From Thiotrichaceae bacterium (GTDB lineage: Bacteria; Pseudomonadota; Gammaproteobacteria; Thiotrichales; Thiotrichaceae): a DNA stretch of 32,274 bases. The stretch covers positions 1 to 32,274 of the forward strand of contig JALWMR010000225.1 in the NCBI GenBank assembly GCA_027083815.1, given 5' to 3'. Both the position numbers and the translations under genes were made by a program. Within the stretch, counting starts at the first letter, position 1. Each line of letters opens with the position of its first letter. Positions 17,750 through 28,293 of this stretch are shown in pieces. The notes under the pieces are model-generated. The model saw nothing but the letters and a program-made list of their open reading frames with translations, did not search any database and was not told the origin of the DNA.

Positions 17750-20700
17750 TTAAAAACCCGGGTAACTGCCGTCATATAGGTCTTCTTCTCTAAATGTCAA
17801 ACTTCTTAAATCATAAACATTCTGTCCATCAATCAGTTCAACCTCTAGACTTGTAACTGAATCTTCCAAGGTGTATCCATATTCATCAAATGGCATATCA
17901 ATGGGGAACGCGGCTACAATTAAAGAGCGGACATTTTCAAACCCTCCTGCATCCATAAAACTAACATCCAGAGTGTAATTACCTGTAAAGTAACTACCAG
18001 TAACGGGGTAGTCCGGATCTATTGTTCCATCATTTCTCCTGATAAAAATAACAACCTCAACCTCTGTACTATTTCGTACACGCTGATGCCCACCACTTGG
18101 CAGAGTAACAATCTTATAAATATTACCGCTTACACGAATTGAAGCATCCATAGACTGGCAAGAGAACGATGTACTTCCATCATCATTTGTAATCGTTGAT
18201 TCAAAATAGCCTGGTAGACATGCATCTGGTTTTGCCATATCAACAGTAACAATATTACTTATATCCCAGGATTCGGCCGGATCAAAGGCATTTAAAACGG
18301 TGTAATCTTTGGTCCATTTAAAACCTCCTTCCTCAATTTGTCTGGTTGCAAGACCTATGCCTATCAAGCCTTCTTTACCAACCTCTCCTGAGTTTTCTAC
18401 CAGCCCAGTAGCCAGGGCAAATTTTCTGTGTCCATAGCTACCACTGGTATCTGCTTTATCGGCATAAATCCATGCGTAAACAGCCTTGGCAACAGATTCA
18501 TACAGGGTCGGATACTGATTGCTTGCTCCACGACCTCGATAGGCCAAGTTCTCAGCATACTGGAAGAAGTCCGCATTACCACCATTTCCAACAGTAACTC
18601 CAGCTTTCGTAGCCAGTCGCTCACCGGGATTTGACCCATCTTCATAGTGCCCGAAGACATCATTGGCAGCTAGATAGTCAGCATAATACTGAGCCGGAGA
18701 AGTAACCACCTCGGGAGAAATACCTTCAAATGGGCGGATTCCTCTGGCACAGCGCTCGCTATTAAGAAGATAAAGGGCTTTTTGCGAATCAGTATAGCCA
18801 TCCCATACCGCTTGCTCTGGTAACTTTAATTGCTTTCCAGAAACAATCGAACTATCCGTGGCCCTAGCAGTATTAAATACAGATTCAATATCTGCCGTAG
18901 TCAGTGCAACACCATCCATATTAGATGGCCATGGTAAGTCATCGACACTTCCAGATATGAATGAATCCGCAAAGTTTGCCTCAGTCTGTTCGGTTGCTGG
19001 GCAAGTGTAAGCAGCTGCAACTGGTGCTTCTATAATCTGCACTTCACGGGTAACTTGCGTCGCAGCATTTCCAGAGGAATCATTAACATCATAAGTTATA
19101 ACAAACGTAGTCCCAACGTCAGCACTGGTATCTACTGTATCACCACCAATAACCACATCTCGCGATGAAATACGATCAACATTATCCTGAACAGTAACAC
19201 CCGGATCAACAAACTCACTGCCCTGTACAACCGTCATGGGAGAATCGCCAAGCAAGGTGATGACGGGAGCCGTAATATCTCTGACAACAACCGTTAAGGT
19301 AGCAGTGACAAGCCGTTCAAATTCATCAGTAAATGTGTATTCAAGTGCGTATTCACCGGGTGTTGTCAGATCAACACTCGCCTGGTTAGTAAATGTTGGC
19401 GTACCATCAACCGGATTATTATCAGCGTCAACTACCGATGCATTAAATGCAAGTTCTTCATAGAAGAACGTTCCAGGATCAACATCCTCATCAACATAAT
19501 AGGGGTTGGTTGCAAACACAATACGATATGGAGCTGGCAAAGCCACATTAACATCGACTGTATCAGTTGACGTTTTACCTTGGTTATCCCTAACCTTCAG
19601 GGTCAGGGTATGCGTACCAACTGAGTCAGGTGTATAAGAATAGCTAATACCTGTCGCAAGCAGTGCGCCATCAGCATCAAGCCACTGATACTCTACAATA
19701 TTACCATCCGGGTCATTTGAGGCGGAGCCATCCAGAGTAACAGTTTCACCCAATACGATATCTTTGTCAGCCCCGGCATTTGCAACAGGTGCGACATTTT
19801 GCTGAGGCGTTACTATCACATCTAAACGATCATCAACAAGACCATTACCGAACTGGTTGGTATATTGAATATCAATAAAGGCATTGCCAACCACATTGGG
19901 GTCAAAAGACTCTTCGCTAACTTCAAAATAACCTGAAAAGTCATACTGGTAGGCAGCATCATTATGCACATTGCCTGCATAGTCATAAACCACAATATTA
20001 GCTTTTAACCAATTATAAAAGTCCTGTCTATTAGCGTATGTGCCGGCTTCAATGGTCAATGGATTTCCAAAGGGAAAGGTCATCTGGGCTGGTTCGGTAA
20101 GTGCTGGTAGTATGGTGATTTTGACATCATCAATAGCTGTTGCGCCATCATTGTCCGTAACCGTCAGGCTCAGAATAACATCACCTAGATAATTGCTTGT
20201 ATCAAAATCAAATGATGCAGTGGTTGCATATTCATAATTATAGTTTGCACTTGTCCAGCGATAACTGGCTATAGTGCCGTCTGTGTCTGTACCCGTTCCT
20301 GTTAAGGTAACAATATCCCCCCTGCGAACGGTAATGTCCTCACCTGCATTGGCAGTTGGTGGTACATTTTCAATGCTTGACAGGAGCTGAATATCATCAA
20401 CTCGACCGCTACCACGAATTAAAAAGGCTTGCACGGCTAATACCGTATTATCAGGTTCAAACTCTTTTAGATCAGCTTCAAGGTCACGGGTGTATGTATG
20501 CCACAGCCCATCTTTTGAATTCACACCAAGACCATGATGGATATAGCGGCCCGACGCACCGCGAATACCCCTATCTGTATCACTGGCGGTATAATAGAGA
20601 TAACGTGGGCCAGTTGTCGTCGTTACACGAACAAACACGGTATAGGCTTCACTGTATTTCATACTCCAGCGAATATTCTTGTTTTGAGTATCATTCCAGG

Positions 20701-22483
20701 CACCTGAGTAATTTTCCCAATTACCTAAAATATAGCCATTTCGACTTGCATCCCCTTGAAGCTGAATAACCCTGCTTTCCCTGTCTGCATCAACCACATT
20801 GCTGATAGTGGCACCAGCGGGAGTTTTATCATAGACACGCCAGCCCAATGTATTGCCATCTTCAGCATCCTCATAAAGCATACTGCCATCTGCGGACAGC
20901 ACACGTACGGTACGTGAAACATTTGCAGAATTACCCATCTGGTCGATTGCTGTATAACTTATTACATAAAACCCCGATTTTGAGGTATCGACACTTCCTT
21001 CTATAGAAACGGTCACAGGACCATCAACATAATCAACCGCGTTAGCGCCTGCATCAACATAATTATCACCCACGGAAAGATCTATTTGAGACTCTCCATT
21101 CAGCGTTAATACTGGAGCCGTTGTATCAGGAATGGTTAATCCACTGAGTAACTCAATATCGTCAACACGCCCACTGCCTCGAATCAGGAATGCCTGAACT
21201 GCCAACAAATCATTCCCAGGCTCAAAATTCTTTAAATCAGCTTGAAGGTCACGCGTAAAAGTCCGCCATGTTCCATCTCGCGCATCACTGCCAAGACCAT
21301 AGTGGATATAAGTCCCATTGCTATGTAAACCTTTATCCGTATCGCTGGCAGTATAATAAATATAACGAGGCCCATTGGTAGTCGTAACACGAATATACAC
21401 CGTAAATGCTTCGCTGTATTTCATGCTCCAACGGATTTGATTATTTTGGCTGTCATTCCAGGCACCCGAGCGGTTTTCCCAATTACCCAAAATATAGCCA
21501 TTGCGGGTTGAGTCGCCTTGAAGCTCTATGACTTTACTGCTTTTTTCAGCATCGTCCACATTACTAATTGTGGCCCCGGCGGGAGTTTTATCATAGACAC
21601 GCCAGCCTAATGTATTTCCATCTTCGGCATCTTCATAAAGCATACTACCGTCTGCTGAGAGCACCCGGACGGTTCTGCTTGTGCTTGATGAGTTGCCGGC
21701 CTGGTCAGTCGCTGTATAGGTTAGAACATAAAAACCCGATTTTGAGGTATCGACACTTCCTTCTACAGAAACGGTTACAGGTCCATCAACATAATCAACC
21801 GCGTTAGCGCCCGCATCAATATAATTATCGCCTACAGAAACATCAAGTTGTGCGTCACCATTTAGGGTCAATAGCGGTGCTGTTGTGTCTGGTATCTCAA
21901 GACCATTTAGCAGCTCGATATCATCAACGCGCCCACTGCCGCGAATAAGAAAGGCCTGAACGGCTAATAACTCATTAGCAGGTTCAAAGTTCTTTAAATC
22001 AGCCTGTAAATCACGGGTAAACGTTTGCCATGCTCCGTTTCTTGCTCCTGCGCCAAGGCCATAGTGAATATAAGTCCCATTACTATTCAAGCCTCTATTA
22101 GTATCGCTAGCGGTATAATAAATATACCGAGGACCATTATTTGTAGTAACACGAATAAATACGGTGAACGCTTCAGTATATTTCATGCTCCAGCGAATTT
22201 GATTATTCTGGCTATCATTCCAGGCACCTGGTCGGTTTTCCCAACTCCCCAAAATATAACCATTATTTGTGCCGCTGCCTTGTAGCTCAATGACCTTGCT
22301 TCCCCTGTCAGCATCATCAACATTGTTGATATTAGCTCCAGCGGGGGATTTGTCATAAACACTCCAACCTGATACGGTGCCATCTTCAGCATCTTCATAG
22401 GTTTGCGCAAAACCGGTTGTCGTTGTGATAAGCAGAATAAAAAGGGATAGTAAAGTTGCTAACAAGCTTTTATTCACGGGCAT
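17750..22483 (-). CDS. Large secreted modular protein: three related N-terminal modules, Ig-like/PKD domains, CAP (SCP/PR1) domain
   Basis: Signal peptide; repeated EDAEDG...GW.VYDK.PAGA.I.NV...RGSGRVDDI..L; DUF5011-like LTLNGD...VSVGDNYIDAGA; PKD PVANAGADKDIVLGETVTLDGSAS; CAP region LYLLNSERCARG...FGHYEDGSNPGERL...YAENLAY...GSYGHRKFAL. Confidence 0.85.
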   Translation of the reverse strand: MPVNKSLLATLLSLFILLITTTTGFAQTYEDAEDGTVSGWSVYDKSPAGANINNVDDADRGSKVIELQGSGTNNGYILGSWENRPGAWNDSQNNQIRWSMKYTEAFTVFIRVTTNNGPRYIYYTASDTNRGLNSNGTYIHYGLGAGARNGAWQTFTRDLQADLKNFEPANELLAVQAFLIRGSGRVDDIELLNGLEIPDTTAPLLTLNGDAQLDVSVGDNYIDAGANAVDYVDGPVTVSVEGSVDTSKSGFYVLTYTATDQAGNSSSTSRTVRVLSADGSMLYEDAEDGNTLGWRVYDKTPAGATISNVDDAEKSSKVIELQGDSTRNGYILGNWENRSGAWNDSQNNQIRWSMKYSEAFTVYIRVTTTNGPRYIYYTASDTDKGLHSNGTYIHYGLGSDARDGTWRTFTRDLQADLKNFEPGNDLLAVQAFLIRGSGRVDDIELLSGLTIPDTTAPVLTLNGESQIDLSVGDNYVDAGANAVDYVDGPVTVSIEGSVDTSKSGFYVISYTAIDQMGNSANVSRTVRVLSADGSMLYEDAEDGNTLGWRVYDKTPAGATISNVVDADRESRVIQLQGDASRNGYILGNWENYSGAWNDTQNKNIRWSMKYSEAYTVFVRVTTTTGPRYLYYTASDTDRGIRGASGRYIHHGLGVNSKDGLWHTYTRDLEADLKEFEPDNTVLAVQAFLIRGSGRVDDIQLLSSIENVPPTANAGEDITVRRGDIVTLTGTGTDTDGTIASYRWTSANYNYEYATTASFDFDTSNYLGDVILSLTVTDNDGATAIDDVKITILPALTEPAQMTFPFGNPLTIEAGTYANRQDFYNWLKANIVVYDYAGNVHNDAAYQYDFSGYFEVSEESFDPNVVGNAFIDIQYTNQFGNGLVDDRLDVIVTPQQNVAPVANAGADKDIVLGETVTLDGSASNDPDGNIVEYQWLDADGALLATGISYSYTPDSVGTHTLTLKVRDNQGKTSTDTVDVNVALPAPYRIVFATNPYYVDEDVDPGTFFYEELAFNASVVDADNNPVDGTPTFTNQASVDLTTPGEYALEYTFTDEFERLVTATLTVVVRDITAPVITLLGDSPMTVVQGSEFVDPGVTVQDNVDRISSRDVVIGGDTVDTSADVGTTFVITYDVNDSSGNAATQVTREVQIIEAPVAAAYTCPATEQTEANFADSFISGSVDDLPWPSNMDGVALTTADIESVFNTARATDSSIVSGKQLKLPEQAVWDGYTDSQKALYLLNSERCARGIRPFEGISPEVVTSPAQYYADYLAANDVFGHYEDGSNPGERLATKAGVTVGNGGNADFFQYAENLAYRGRGASNQYPTLYESVAKAVYAWIYADKADTSGSYGHRKFALATGLVENSGEVGKEGLIGIGLATRQIEEGGFKWTKDYTVLNAFDPAESWDISNIVTVDMAKPDACLPGYFESTITNDDGSTSFSCQSMDASIRVSGNIYKIVTLPSGGHQRVRNSTEVEVVIFIRRNDGTIDPDYPVTGSYFTGNYTLDVSFMDAGGFENVRSLIVAAFPIDMPFDEYGYTLEDSVTSLEVELIDGQNVYDLRSLTFREEDLYDGSYPGF
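20376..20877 (-). repeat. Module repeat unit 3 (partial, lacks following Ig-like domain), approximate boundaries
   Basis: YEDAEDGNTLGWRVYDKTPAGATISNV...RGSGRVDDIQLL; DNA closely matches unit 2 at 762-bp offset. Confidence 0.75.
20878..21639 (-). repeat. Module + Ig-like repeat unit 2, approximate boundaries
   Basis: 762-bp (254-aa) period measured from CGCCAGCC... at 20838 and 21600. Confidence 0.8.
21640..22401 (-). repeat. Module + Ig-like repeat unit 1, approximate boundaries
   Basis: Corresponding position at 22362, again 762 bp from unit 2. Confidence 0.8.
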
Positions 22484-22633
22484 TTGTTGTCCTTGATCAG
22501 AGAAAATCCATAGGGTTTGACGTTGTTATTCAATATTAGATAAATAAGCGTTCTAATAAGGGATATTGATTTAACCTATATGAAATAGGTTTGTTTTTCA
22601 AGGATAATATTTGAGCAAAGAAAGATTATGATC

Positions 22634-23050
22634 TTATATTTTTTTACAAATAGGCGAATCATCCGGGTTTTCAACACTGCTTACAATCGTCTCAACAAAC
22701 TGATTAAATTCATCCATACTGATAACTTCAAGCATACGATTCATTACGTCGGGGTCAATTTGAGCGACTGTTTGATCACCGCCTGATAATTGAATATAGA
22801 TACCTGCCGCATTCGTTTCTGTTTCTGTATCCGCCAAACCTTCTTCAAGCAGCTTTTGATCCTCCAGGCCCAGTTCTTCATGATAATCATCCAGTTCATC
22901 CCAAAGATCATCAGCGATATCTTCAGATGTTTTTATCACAATAGAACCCAGCATTGGATCGTCATGCTGGCTCCATTGCAGTTCTTTTGATTTGAGAAAA
23001 GCAATAAACTTGTCAGCAATCGCCTGATTAAAAAAAAGATATTCAAGCAT
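22634..23050 (-). CDS. Conserved hypothetical acidic protein
   Basis: 138-aa ORF whose start overlaps the stop of the SDR gene (TAATG), consistent with translational coupling. Confidence 0.65.
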   Translation of the reverse strand: MLEYLFFNQAIADKFIAFLKSKELQWSQHDDPMLGSIVIKTSEDIADDLWDELDDYHEELGLEDQKLLEEGLADTETETNAAGIYIQLSGGDQTVAQIDPDVMNRMLEVISMDEFNQFVETIVSSVENPDDSPICKKI

Positions 23051-23889
23051 TATTTCATTTCTCCACCGGCAACTTTCATAATGAATTTATCCATCCATTT
23101 TGCTGGCAACAAGCGTTTTAGAGTGCCCATGATATAGGTAGGTTTAGTGACGTAATAATGGGCTTTTGGTGCATCGCTTTCTAGCGCATGGATAACTTTT
23201 TCGAAGACGGCTTCCGGTGAAAGGGTATAGGGGTCAACATTGCCCTCTTTTGCCAAACGGGAAAGGGTTCGCTTGTAACGATCCCGATGCACACTATCTT
23301 CCATATTAACATTATCTTTAAGAGCTTGAAGCGCATTGGGCCGGAAGCGACTTTCTATGGGGCCAGGCTCTATTAACGACACCTTTATATTGCTATCCGA
23401 AAGCTCCAGACGCAGTGTATCGGCAAAACCTTCTATGGCATATTTACTGGCATTATAGGCGCCGCGAAAAGGCAATGAAATTAAACCAAGTACTGAGCTA
23501 TTAAAGATAATACGACCGCGATTATTATGCCGCATTAGCACAATCAGGCGATTGTTTAACTCCATCCAGCCAAACACATTGGTAGCAAATTGCTTCTCAA
23601 TCGTTTCGCGGCTTAAATCCTCAACCGCGCCGGGCTGACCATAGGCACCATTATGAAACACAGCATATAAATTGGTACCCACCAATAACATCAGTTCATT
23701 GGCTAAATCCTGAACACTTTCCGAGTCAGAATAGTCCATTTTAAGGCATTTAAAGCCCTCTTCAATAAGACGCTGCACATCCTCATCTTTACGCGCAGTC
23801 GTATAGACATTATAACCTCTTTCTTTAAGCCTTTTGGCGACATGATAGCCAATTCCACTCGAACAACCTGTTACTAATACTGTTTCCAT
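23050..23889 (-). CDS. SDR family oxidoreductase
   Basis: [64 protein letters not shown] (Y-x3-K). Confidence 0.93.
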   Translation of the reverse strand: METVLVTGCSSGIGYHVAKRLKERGYNVYTTARKDEDVQRLIEEGFKCLKMDYSDSESVQDLANELMLLVGTNLYAVFHNGAYGQPGAVEDLSRETIEKQFATNVFGWMELNNRLIVLMRHNNRGRIIFNSSVLGLISLPFRGAYNASKYAIEGFADTLRLELSDSNIKVSLIEPGPIESRFRPNALQALKDNVNMEDSVHRDRYKRTLSRLAKEGNVDPYTLSPEAVFEKVIHALESDAPKAHYYVTKPTYIMGTLKRLLPAKWMDKFIMKVAGGEMK

Positions 23890-23913
23890 GCGCCATATCC
23901 TAACAACAATTAT

Positions 23914-23950
23914 TTAAAAGTACACCCCCCACCTTTTTTGCCCTTTTCTC
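23914..23950 (+). repeat. GTACACCCCCC/CCCTTTTCTC repeat, copy 6 (short form)
   Basis: TTAAAAGTACACCCCCCACCTTTTTTGCCCTTTTCTC. Confidence 0.9.
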
Positions 23951-24018
23951 ATAGACTCATCTCGCACAATCAAGGCCATGATGATACCCTTCACCTTTTG
24001 AATCAATTGATGTTTGCC

Positions 24019-25425
24019 ATGACTGTTAGAACACGTTTTGCCCCCAGCCCCACCGGTTATCTTCATATTGGTGGGGTACGCACTGCACTTTATTCCTGGT
24101 TGCATGCTCGCCAGAATGACGGCAAGTTTATTCTGCGTATCGAAGATACCGACCGCGAGCGATCCACCCAGGAATCAGTTGATGCCATTATAGAAGGTAT
24201 GGACTGGATCGGGCTGGACTATGATGAAGGCCCAATTTTTCAAACAGAGCGTTTTGATCGTTATGCCGAGGTGATACAGCAGCTTCTCGATCAAGGTGAT
24301 GCTTATCATTGCTATTGCACCAAAGAAGAGCTTGTTGAGGTTCGTGAACAACAACGCGCCAACAAAGAAAAGCCTCGTTACAATGGTAAATGTCGCGATC
24401 TTGATGAAGAACCTGATGGCAGGGAATCTGTGATTCGTTTTAAAAATCCACTCGAAGGTGATGTGGTAATTGATGACCTGATTAAAGGTAAGATAGTCAT
24501 TAATAATCGTGAGCTGGATGACCTGATTATTGCTCGTTCAGATGGTACGCCCACTTACAATTTTACCGTGGTTGTCGATGACATTGATATGGGAATAACC
24601 CATGTGATACGTGGTGACGACCATATCAATAACACACCCCGCCAGATTAATATGATGAAGGCGCTGGGCTATCAAATCCCAAAGTTTGCTCATGCCCCGA
24701 TGATTCTTGGTGATGATGGCAAGCGACTTTCCAAACGCCATGGTGCGGTTGGTGTTATGCAATATCGCGATGATGGTTTTATTCCTCAGGCTGTTTTAAA
24801 TTACCTGCTACGCCTGGGCTGGTCACATGAGGATCAGGAAATCTTTAGCCGTGAAGAAATGATAAAGCTTTTTAAGCTTGAAGAAGTCAATGGCGCACCT
24901 TCAACCTTTAATACCCAAAAGCTGATTTGGGTTAATGAGCAATATATTAAAACCCTGCCTGCCGATGAAATACTTCAACACTTACAATGGCATCTGGATC
25001 AACAAAAACTGGATACCAGTAACGGCCCGGCCATCAGGGATGTTATTGAAGCACACCGTGATCGCGCTAAAACTTTAAAAGAACTGGCTGCCAGCATTCG
25101 TTATTATTATGAAGATTTTAAAGAGTATGATGAGAAAGCAGCAAAAAAACACTTTAAAACAGCTACCCCCGGTATCTTACAAAAACTACTGGACAACTTG
25201 AGTGCCCTCCCCGAGTGGACCGCTGAAGCCATTGAGGCCAGCATAAAGAAAACCTGTGACGAACTGGAACTTGGCATGGGAAAGGTCGGCCCAGCCTTGC
25301 GTGTCGCTGTAACAGGTGCGGCAGTATCACCATCACTGGATACGACACTTGCCCTGATAGGTCGTGATAAAAGCCTCGAACGCTTGCAAAAAGCGATTCA
25401 CTTTGCAACAGAAAAATACGCATAG
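24019..25425 (+). CDS. gltX: Glutamate--tRNA ligase
   Basis: [31 protein letters not shown] and KRLSKRHGA; upstream 27 codons of the ORF (from 23938) are probably not translated. Confidence 0.96.
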   Translation: MTVRTRFAPSPTGYLHIGGVRTALYSWLHARQNDGKFILRIEDTDRERSTQESVDAIIEGMDWIGLDYDEGPIFQTERFDRYAEVIQQLLDQGDAYHCYCTKEELVEVREQQRANKEKPRYNGKCRDLDEEPDGRESVIRFKNPLEGDVVIDDLIKGKIVINNRELDDLIIARSDGTPTYNFTVVVDDIDMGITHVIRGDDHINNTPRQINMMKALGYQIPKFAHAPMILGDDGKRLSKRHGAVGVMQYRDDGFIPQAVLNYLLRLGWSHEDQEIFSREEMIKLFKLEEVNGAPSTFNTQKLIWVNEQYIKTLPADEILQHLQWHLDQQKLDTSNGPAIRDVIEAHRDRAKTLKELAASIRYYYEDFKEYDEKAAKKHFKTATPGILQKLLDNLSALPEWTAEAIEASIKKTCDELELGMGKVGPALRVAVTGAAVSPSLDTTLALIGRDKSLERLQKAIHFATEKYA

Positions 25426-25499
25426 TACTTATACATCCATTAGTACATCAATTAGAATGCGGTATAATTTTGATTAACACTCATTGAAGGTTATGGAAC

Positions 25500-26255
25500 A
25501 TGTTACGGACAACATCAATAGCAGGCATGCTACTGCTATTACTTTTATTTGTATCAGGATGCAGCAGTCACACTGTCAATGCTGGTTCAATCCAAACCAG
25601 AGACCCACTGGAAAAATACAACCGAGCTGTTTATCGAATGAATGTTGGCCTGGACAGGCGTATTCTTAAACCGGTCGCCAAAGCTTATAAAAGAATAACA
25701 CCCGAAGTAGTGGATAATGGCATCACCAACTTCTTTTTGAACCTGCAAGATATCAGGAATGCAGCCAATAGCCTGTTACAACTAAAACCCAGGCATACTC
25801 TGGTTAACACAGAGCGCTTTATCTTTAATTCAACCTTTGGCATAGCTGGCATTTTTGATATTGCCACTGAAATGGGCCTGCAAAAACATGATGAAGATTT
25901 CGGCCAAACCTTAGCCTATTGGGGGGTAAAATCTGGCCCTTATATTATGCTGCCTCTGTTTGGACCCTCTACGTTAAGAGATGCAAGTGGTAAGTTCACC
26001 CTGGACAGGTTAGCTGACCCAGTCACCTATGCAGATTCAAATCCGGCATTAGCTGCCTTTATTCTAAAGAATCTTGATAAACGAGCTGACTTGCTAGGCG
26101 TAGATGAGGCCCTAGAAGGCGTTACCGATGATCAATATCTTGCAGTACGTGACGCCTGGTTGCAACGTCGACAGTACCTGATTACAGATGGCAAGGTAGA
26201 TAGCAAAGCTGACTCTGATCTGATTGATGAGCTGGAATCACTGGATGACGAATAA
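25500..26255 (+). CDS. mlaA: MlaA/VacJ family outer-membrane lipoprotein
   Basis: Lipobox LLFVSGCSS; DPLEKYNRAVYRMNVGLDRRILKPVAKAY and FGQTLAYWGVKSGPYIMLPLFGPSTLRD. Confidence 0.93.
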   Translation: MLRTTSIAGMLLLLLLFVSGCSSHTVNAGSIQTRDPLEKYNRAVYRMNVGLDRRILKPVAKAYKRITPEVVDNGITNFFLNLQDIRNAANSLLQLKPRHTLVNTERFIFNSTFGIAGIFDIATEMGLQKHDEDFGQTLAYWGVKSGPYIMLPLFGPSTLRDASGKFTLDRLADPVTYADSNPALAAFILKNLDKRADLLGVDEALEGVTDDQYLAVRDAWLQRRQYLITDGKVDSKADSDLIDELESLDDE

Positions 26256-27657
26256 GATTCATATTTTGGGAATCTGCGGCACTTTTATGGGTGGCATTGC
26301 CCAGCTTGCCAAAGAGTCAGGTGTGACGGTGACTGGCTCAGATCAAAATGTTTACCCACCCATGAGTACTTTGCTTGAATCAAAGGGTATCGCAATACAA
26401 AAAGGCTTTAAGCCGCAATATCTGTCTGCACCCCTCTTCAATGAAGAGAAAGATACCGTGGTAGTTGGCAATGTTATGACCCGTGGTATGGACGTTGTTG
26501 AGAGCATGCTAAACAAGAGCCTTTCCTATACCTCAGGGCCGCAGTGGCTCTATGAAAATATCTTGAAAGATCGCTGGGTTCTGGCCGTTTCAGGCACGCA
26601 TGGCAAAACCACAACGGCTAGCATATTGGCATGGATTCTGGAATATGCCGGTTTGAATCCGGGCTTTTTAATTGGCGGCATACCACAAAACTTTGGCGTA
26701 TCCGCCCGCCTGGGTGACTCACCTTTTTTCGTTGTCGAAGCAGATGAATATGACACCGCTTTTTTTGATAAACGCTCCAAATTTGTGCATTACCATCCGC
26801 GCACCCTTATTTTGAATAATCTGGAATACGACCACGCCGATATTTTTCCTGATCTTGAAGCGATTAAAATTCAGTTTCATCATTTAATGCGAATGCTTCC
26901 CGAAGAAGGTTTGGCAGTGACCAACGCGGATGAACAAGATTTGCAGGATGTACTGGATCGTGGTTGCTGGACACCGGTAGAATATTTTAGTGGTAAAAGT
27001 AGCAACAACAATCAATCTTCAAGCGGTTGGCAATGCGATTACCTGGAAGCGGATGGCAGCAAGTTTGAGGTTTATTTTGATGGTGAATTGCAAGGCACAG
27101 TTCATTGGGCTTTACTAGGTCAGCATAATGTCAGTAATGCCCTGGCGGCTATCAGCGCGGCGCGTCATGCCGGTGTGCCTGTAAAACACGCCATAGCGGC
27201 CCTATCCACATTCAAGGGTATCAAACGTCGCATGGAGTTACGTGGCGAAGTTGATGGAGTACGCGTCTATGATGATTTTGCACATCACCCAACCGCCATT
27301 GAAACGACCTTAAAAGGCCTGCGCAAAAATGTAGGCAATCAAAAAATTATTGCCATATTAGAACCTCGCTCCAATACCATGCGTTTAGGCGTGCATAAAG
27401 ATGCCCTGGCTAGCGCTTTACAGCTTGCCGATCAGGTTATCCTGTATCAATCGCCTGATCTTGACTGGGATTTACACGATGTCCTAAACACGCTGGGAGA
27501 TAAGGCAAGTATCCATCAGGATATTAATGCGCTGGTCAATAATGTGGCCAGCAAGGCGCAATCATCGGATCAAATACTGGTTATGAGTAATGGTGGCTTC
27601 GCCGGAATACACGACAAGCTCATAAAGGGTCTCAAAGAAAAAGGTAATGCTCATTAA
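26245..27657 (+). CDS. mpl: UDP-N-acetylmuramate:L-alanyl-gamma-D-glutamyl-meso-diaminopimelate ligase
   Basis: IHILGICGTFMGGIAQLAKESGVTVTGSDQNVYPPMST; SGTHGKTTTAS; ATG 26245 preferred over the ORF start at 26224. Confidence 0.94.
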   Translation: MTNKIHILGICGTFMGGIAQLAKESGVTVTGSDQNVYPPMSTLLESKGIAIQKGFKPQYLSAPLFNEEKDTVVVGNVMTRGMDVVESMLNKSLSYTSGPQWLYENILKDRWVLAVSGTHGKTTTASILAWILEYAGLNPGFLIGGIPQNFGVSARLGDSPFFVVEADEYDTAFFDKRSKFVHYHPRTLILNNLEYDHADIFPDLEAIKIQFHHLMRMLPEEGLAVTNADEQDLQDVLDRGCWTPVEYFSGKSSNNNQSSSGWQCDYLEADGSKFEVYFDGELQGTVHWALLGQHNVSNALAAISAARHAGVPVKHAIAALSTFKGIKRRMELRGEVDGVRVYDDFAHHPTAIETTLKGLRKNVGNQKIIAILEPRSNTMRLGVHKDALASALQLADQVILYQSPDLDWDLHDVLNTLGDKASIHQDINALVNNVASKAQSSDQILVMSNGGFAGIHDKLIKGLKEKGNAH

Positions 27658-28285
27658 GCCCAAAACGCTAACATTGATTATGACAGGCGCATCAGGTGCC
27701 CAATATGGCTTGCGTCTGCTGCAAGAACTGGTCAGGGCAGATATTCATATACGCCTGTTAATCTCAAAACCCGGGCAGATTGTGATTAATACCGAAACAG
27801 ATCTGAAAATACCAAGTCGTGCTTCTGAAATGGAAGCTTTTTTCTCTCGACAATATGCAGCAAAACCAAATCAAATCAAAGTTTACGAACGTGAGCAATG
27901 GATAGCACCCATAGCCAGTGGTTCAGGTGTTTCCGATGCTACCGTGGTTTGCCCCTGTACTACCGGAACCTTATCATCCATAGCAGTTGGCAGTAGTCGT
28001 AACTTAATGGAACGCGCCGCCGATGTTGCCATCAAAGAGCGCAAGAAACTGATCCTGGTGGTTCGTGAAACTCCTTTTTCTGACGTTCATCTGGAGAATA
28101 TGCTCAAACTTTCGCGTATGGGCGTCATTATAATGCCCGCCAACCCAGGGTTTTATCATAAACCGCAAACCATAGAGGATATTATTGATTTCATTGTCGC
28201 CAGACTGCTTGACCACCTTGAAATTGAGCATCAATTAACACCTGTTTGGGGCAAACCGGATATTCCAACAAGTCAGGAATCTTAA
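27647..28285 (+). CDS. ubiX: Flavin prenyltransferase UbiX
   Basis: LIMTGASGAQYGLRLLQEL; PIASGSGVSDATVVCPCTTGTLSSIAVGSSRNLMERAADVAIKERKKLILVVRETPFS. Confidence 0.94.
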   Translation: MLIKPKTLTLIMTGASGAQYGLRLLQELVRADIHIRLLISKPGQIVINTETDLKIPSRASEMEAFFSRQYAAKPNQIKVYEREQWIAPIASGSGVSDATVVCPCTTGTLSSIAVGSSRNLMERAADVAIKERKKLILVVRETPFSDVHLENMLKLSRMGVIIMPANPGFYHKPQTIEDIIDFIVARLLDHLEIEHQLTPVWGKPDIPTSQES

Positions 28286-28293
28286 AACAAAGG

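Noticed and set aside
20356-20769. ORF 20356..20769 (+), 137 aa, antisense to the CAP-domain gene, and similar short antisense ORFs elsewhere
   Set aside because: His/Tyr-rich antisense frames over repetitive coding sequence; the minus-strand 1577-aa frame is clearly the real one.
20376-22401. CRISPR-like array from regularly spaced repeats
   Set aside because: Units are 762 bp and coding, with no short repeat-spacer structure.
23938-24018. 27-codon N-terminal extension of GltX starting inside repeat copy 6
   Set aside because: Canonical GltX begins at [14 protein letters not shown] (24019); the extension has no conserved features.
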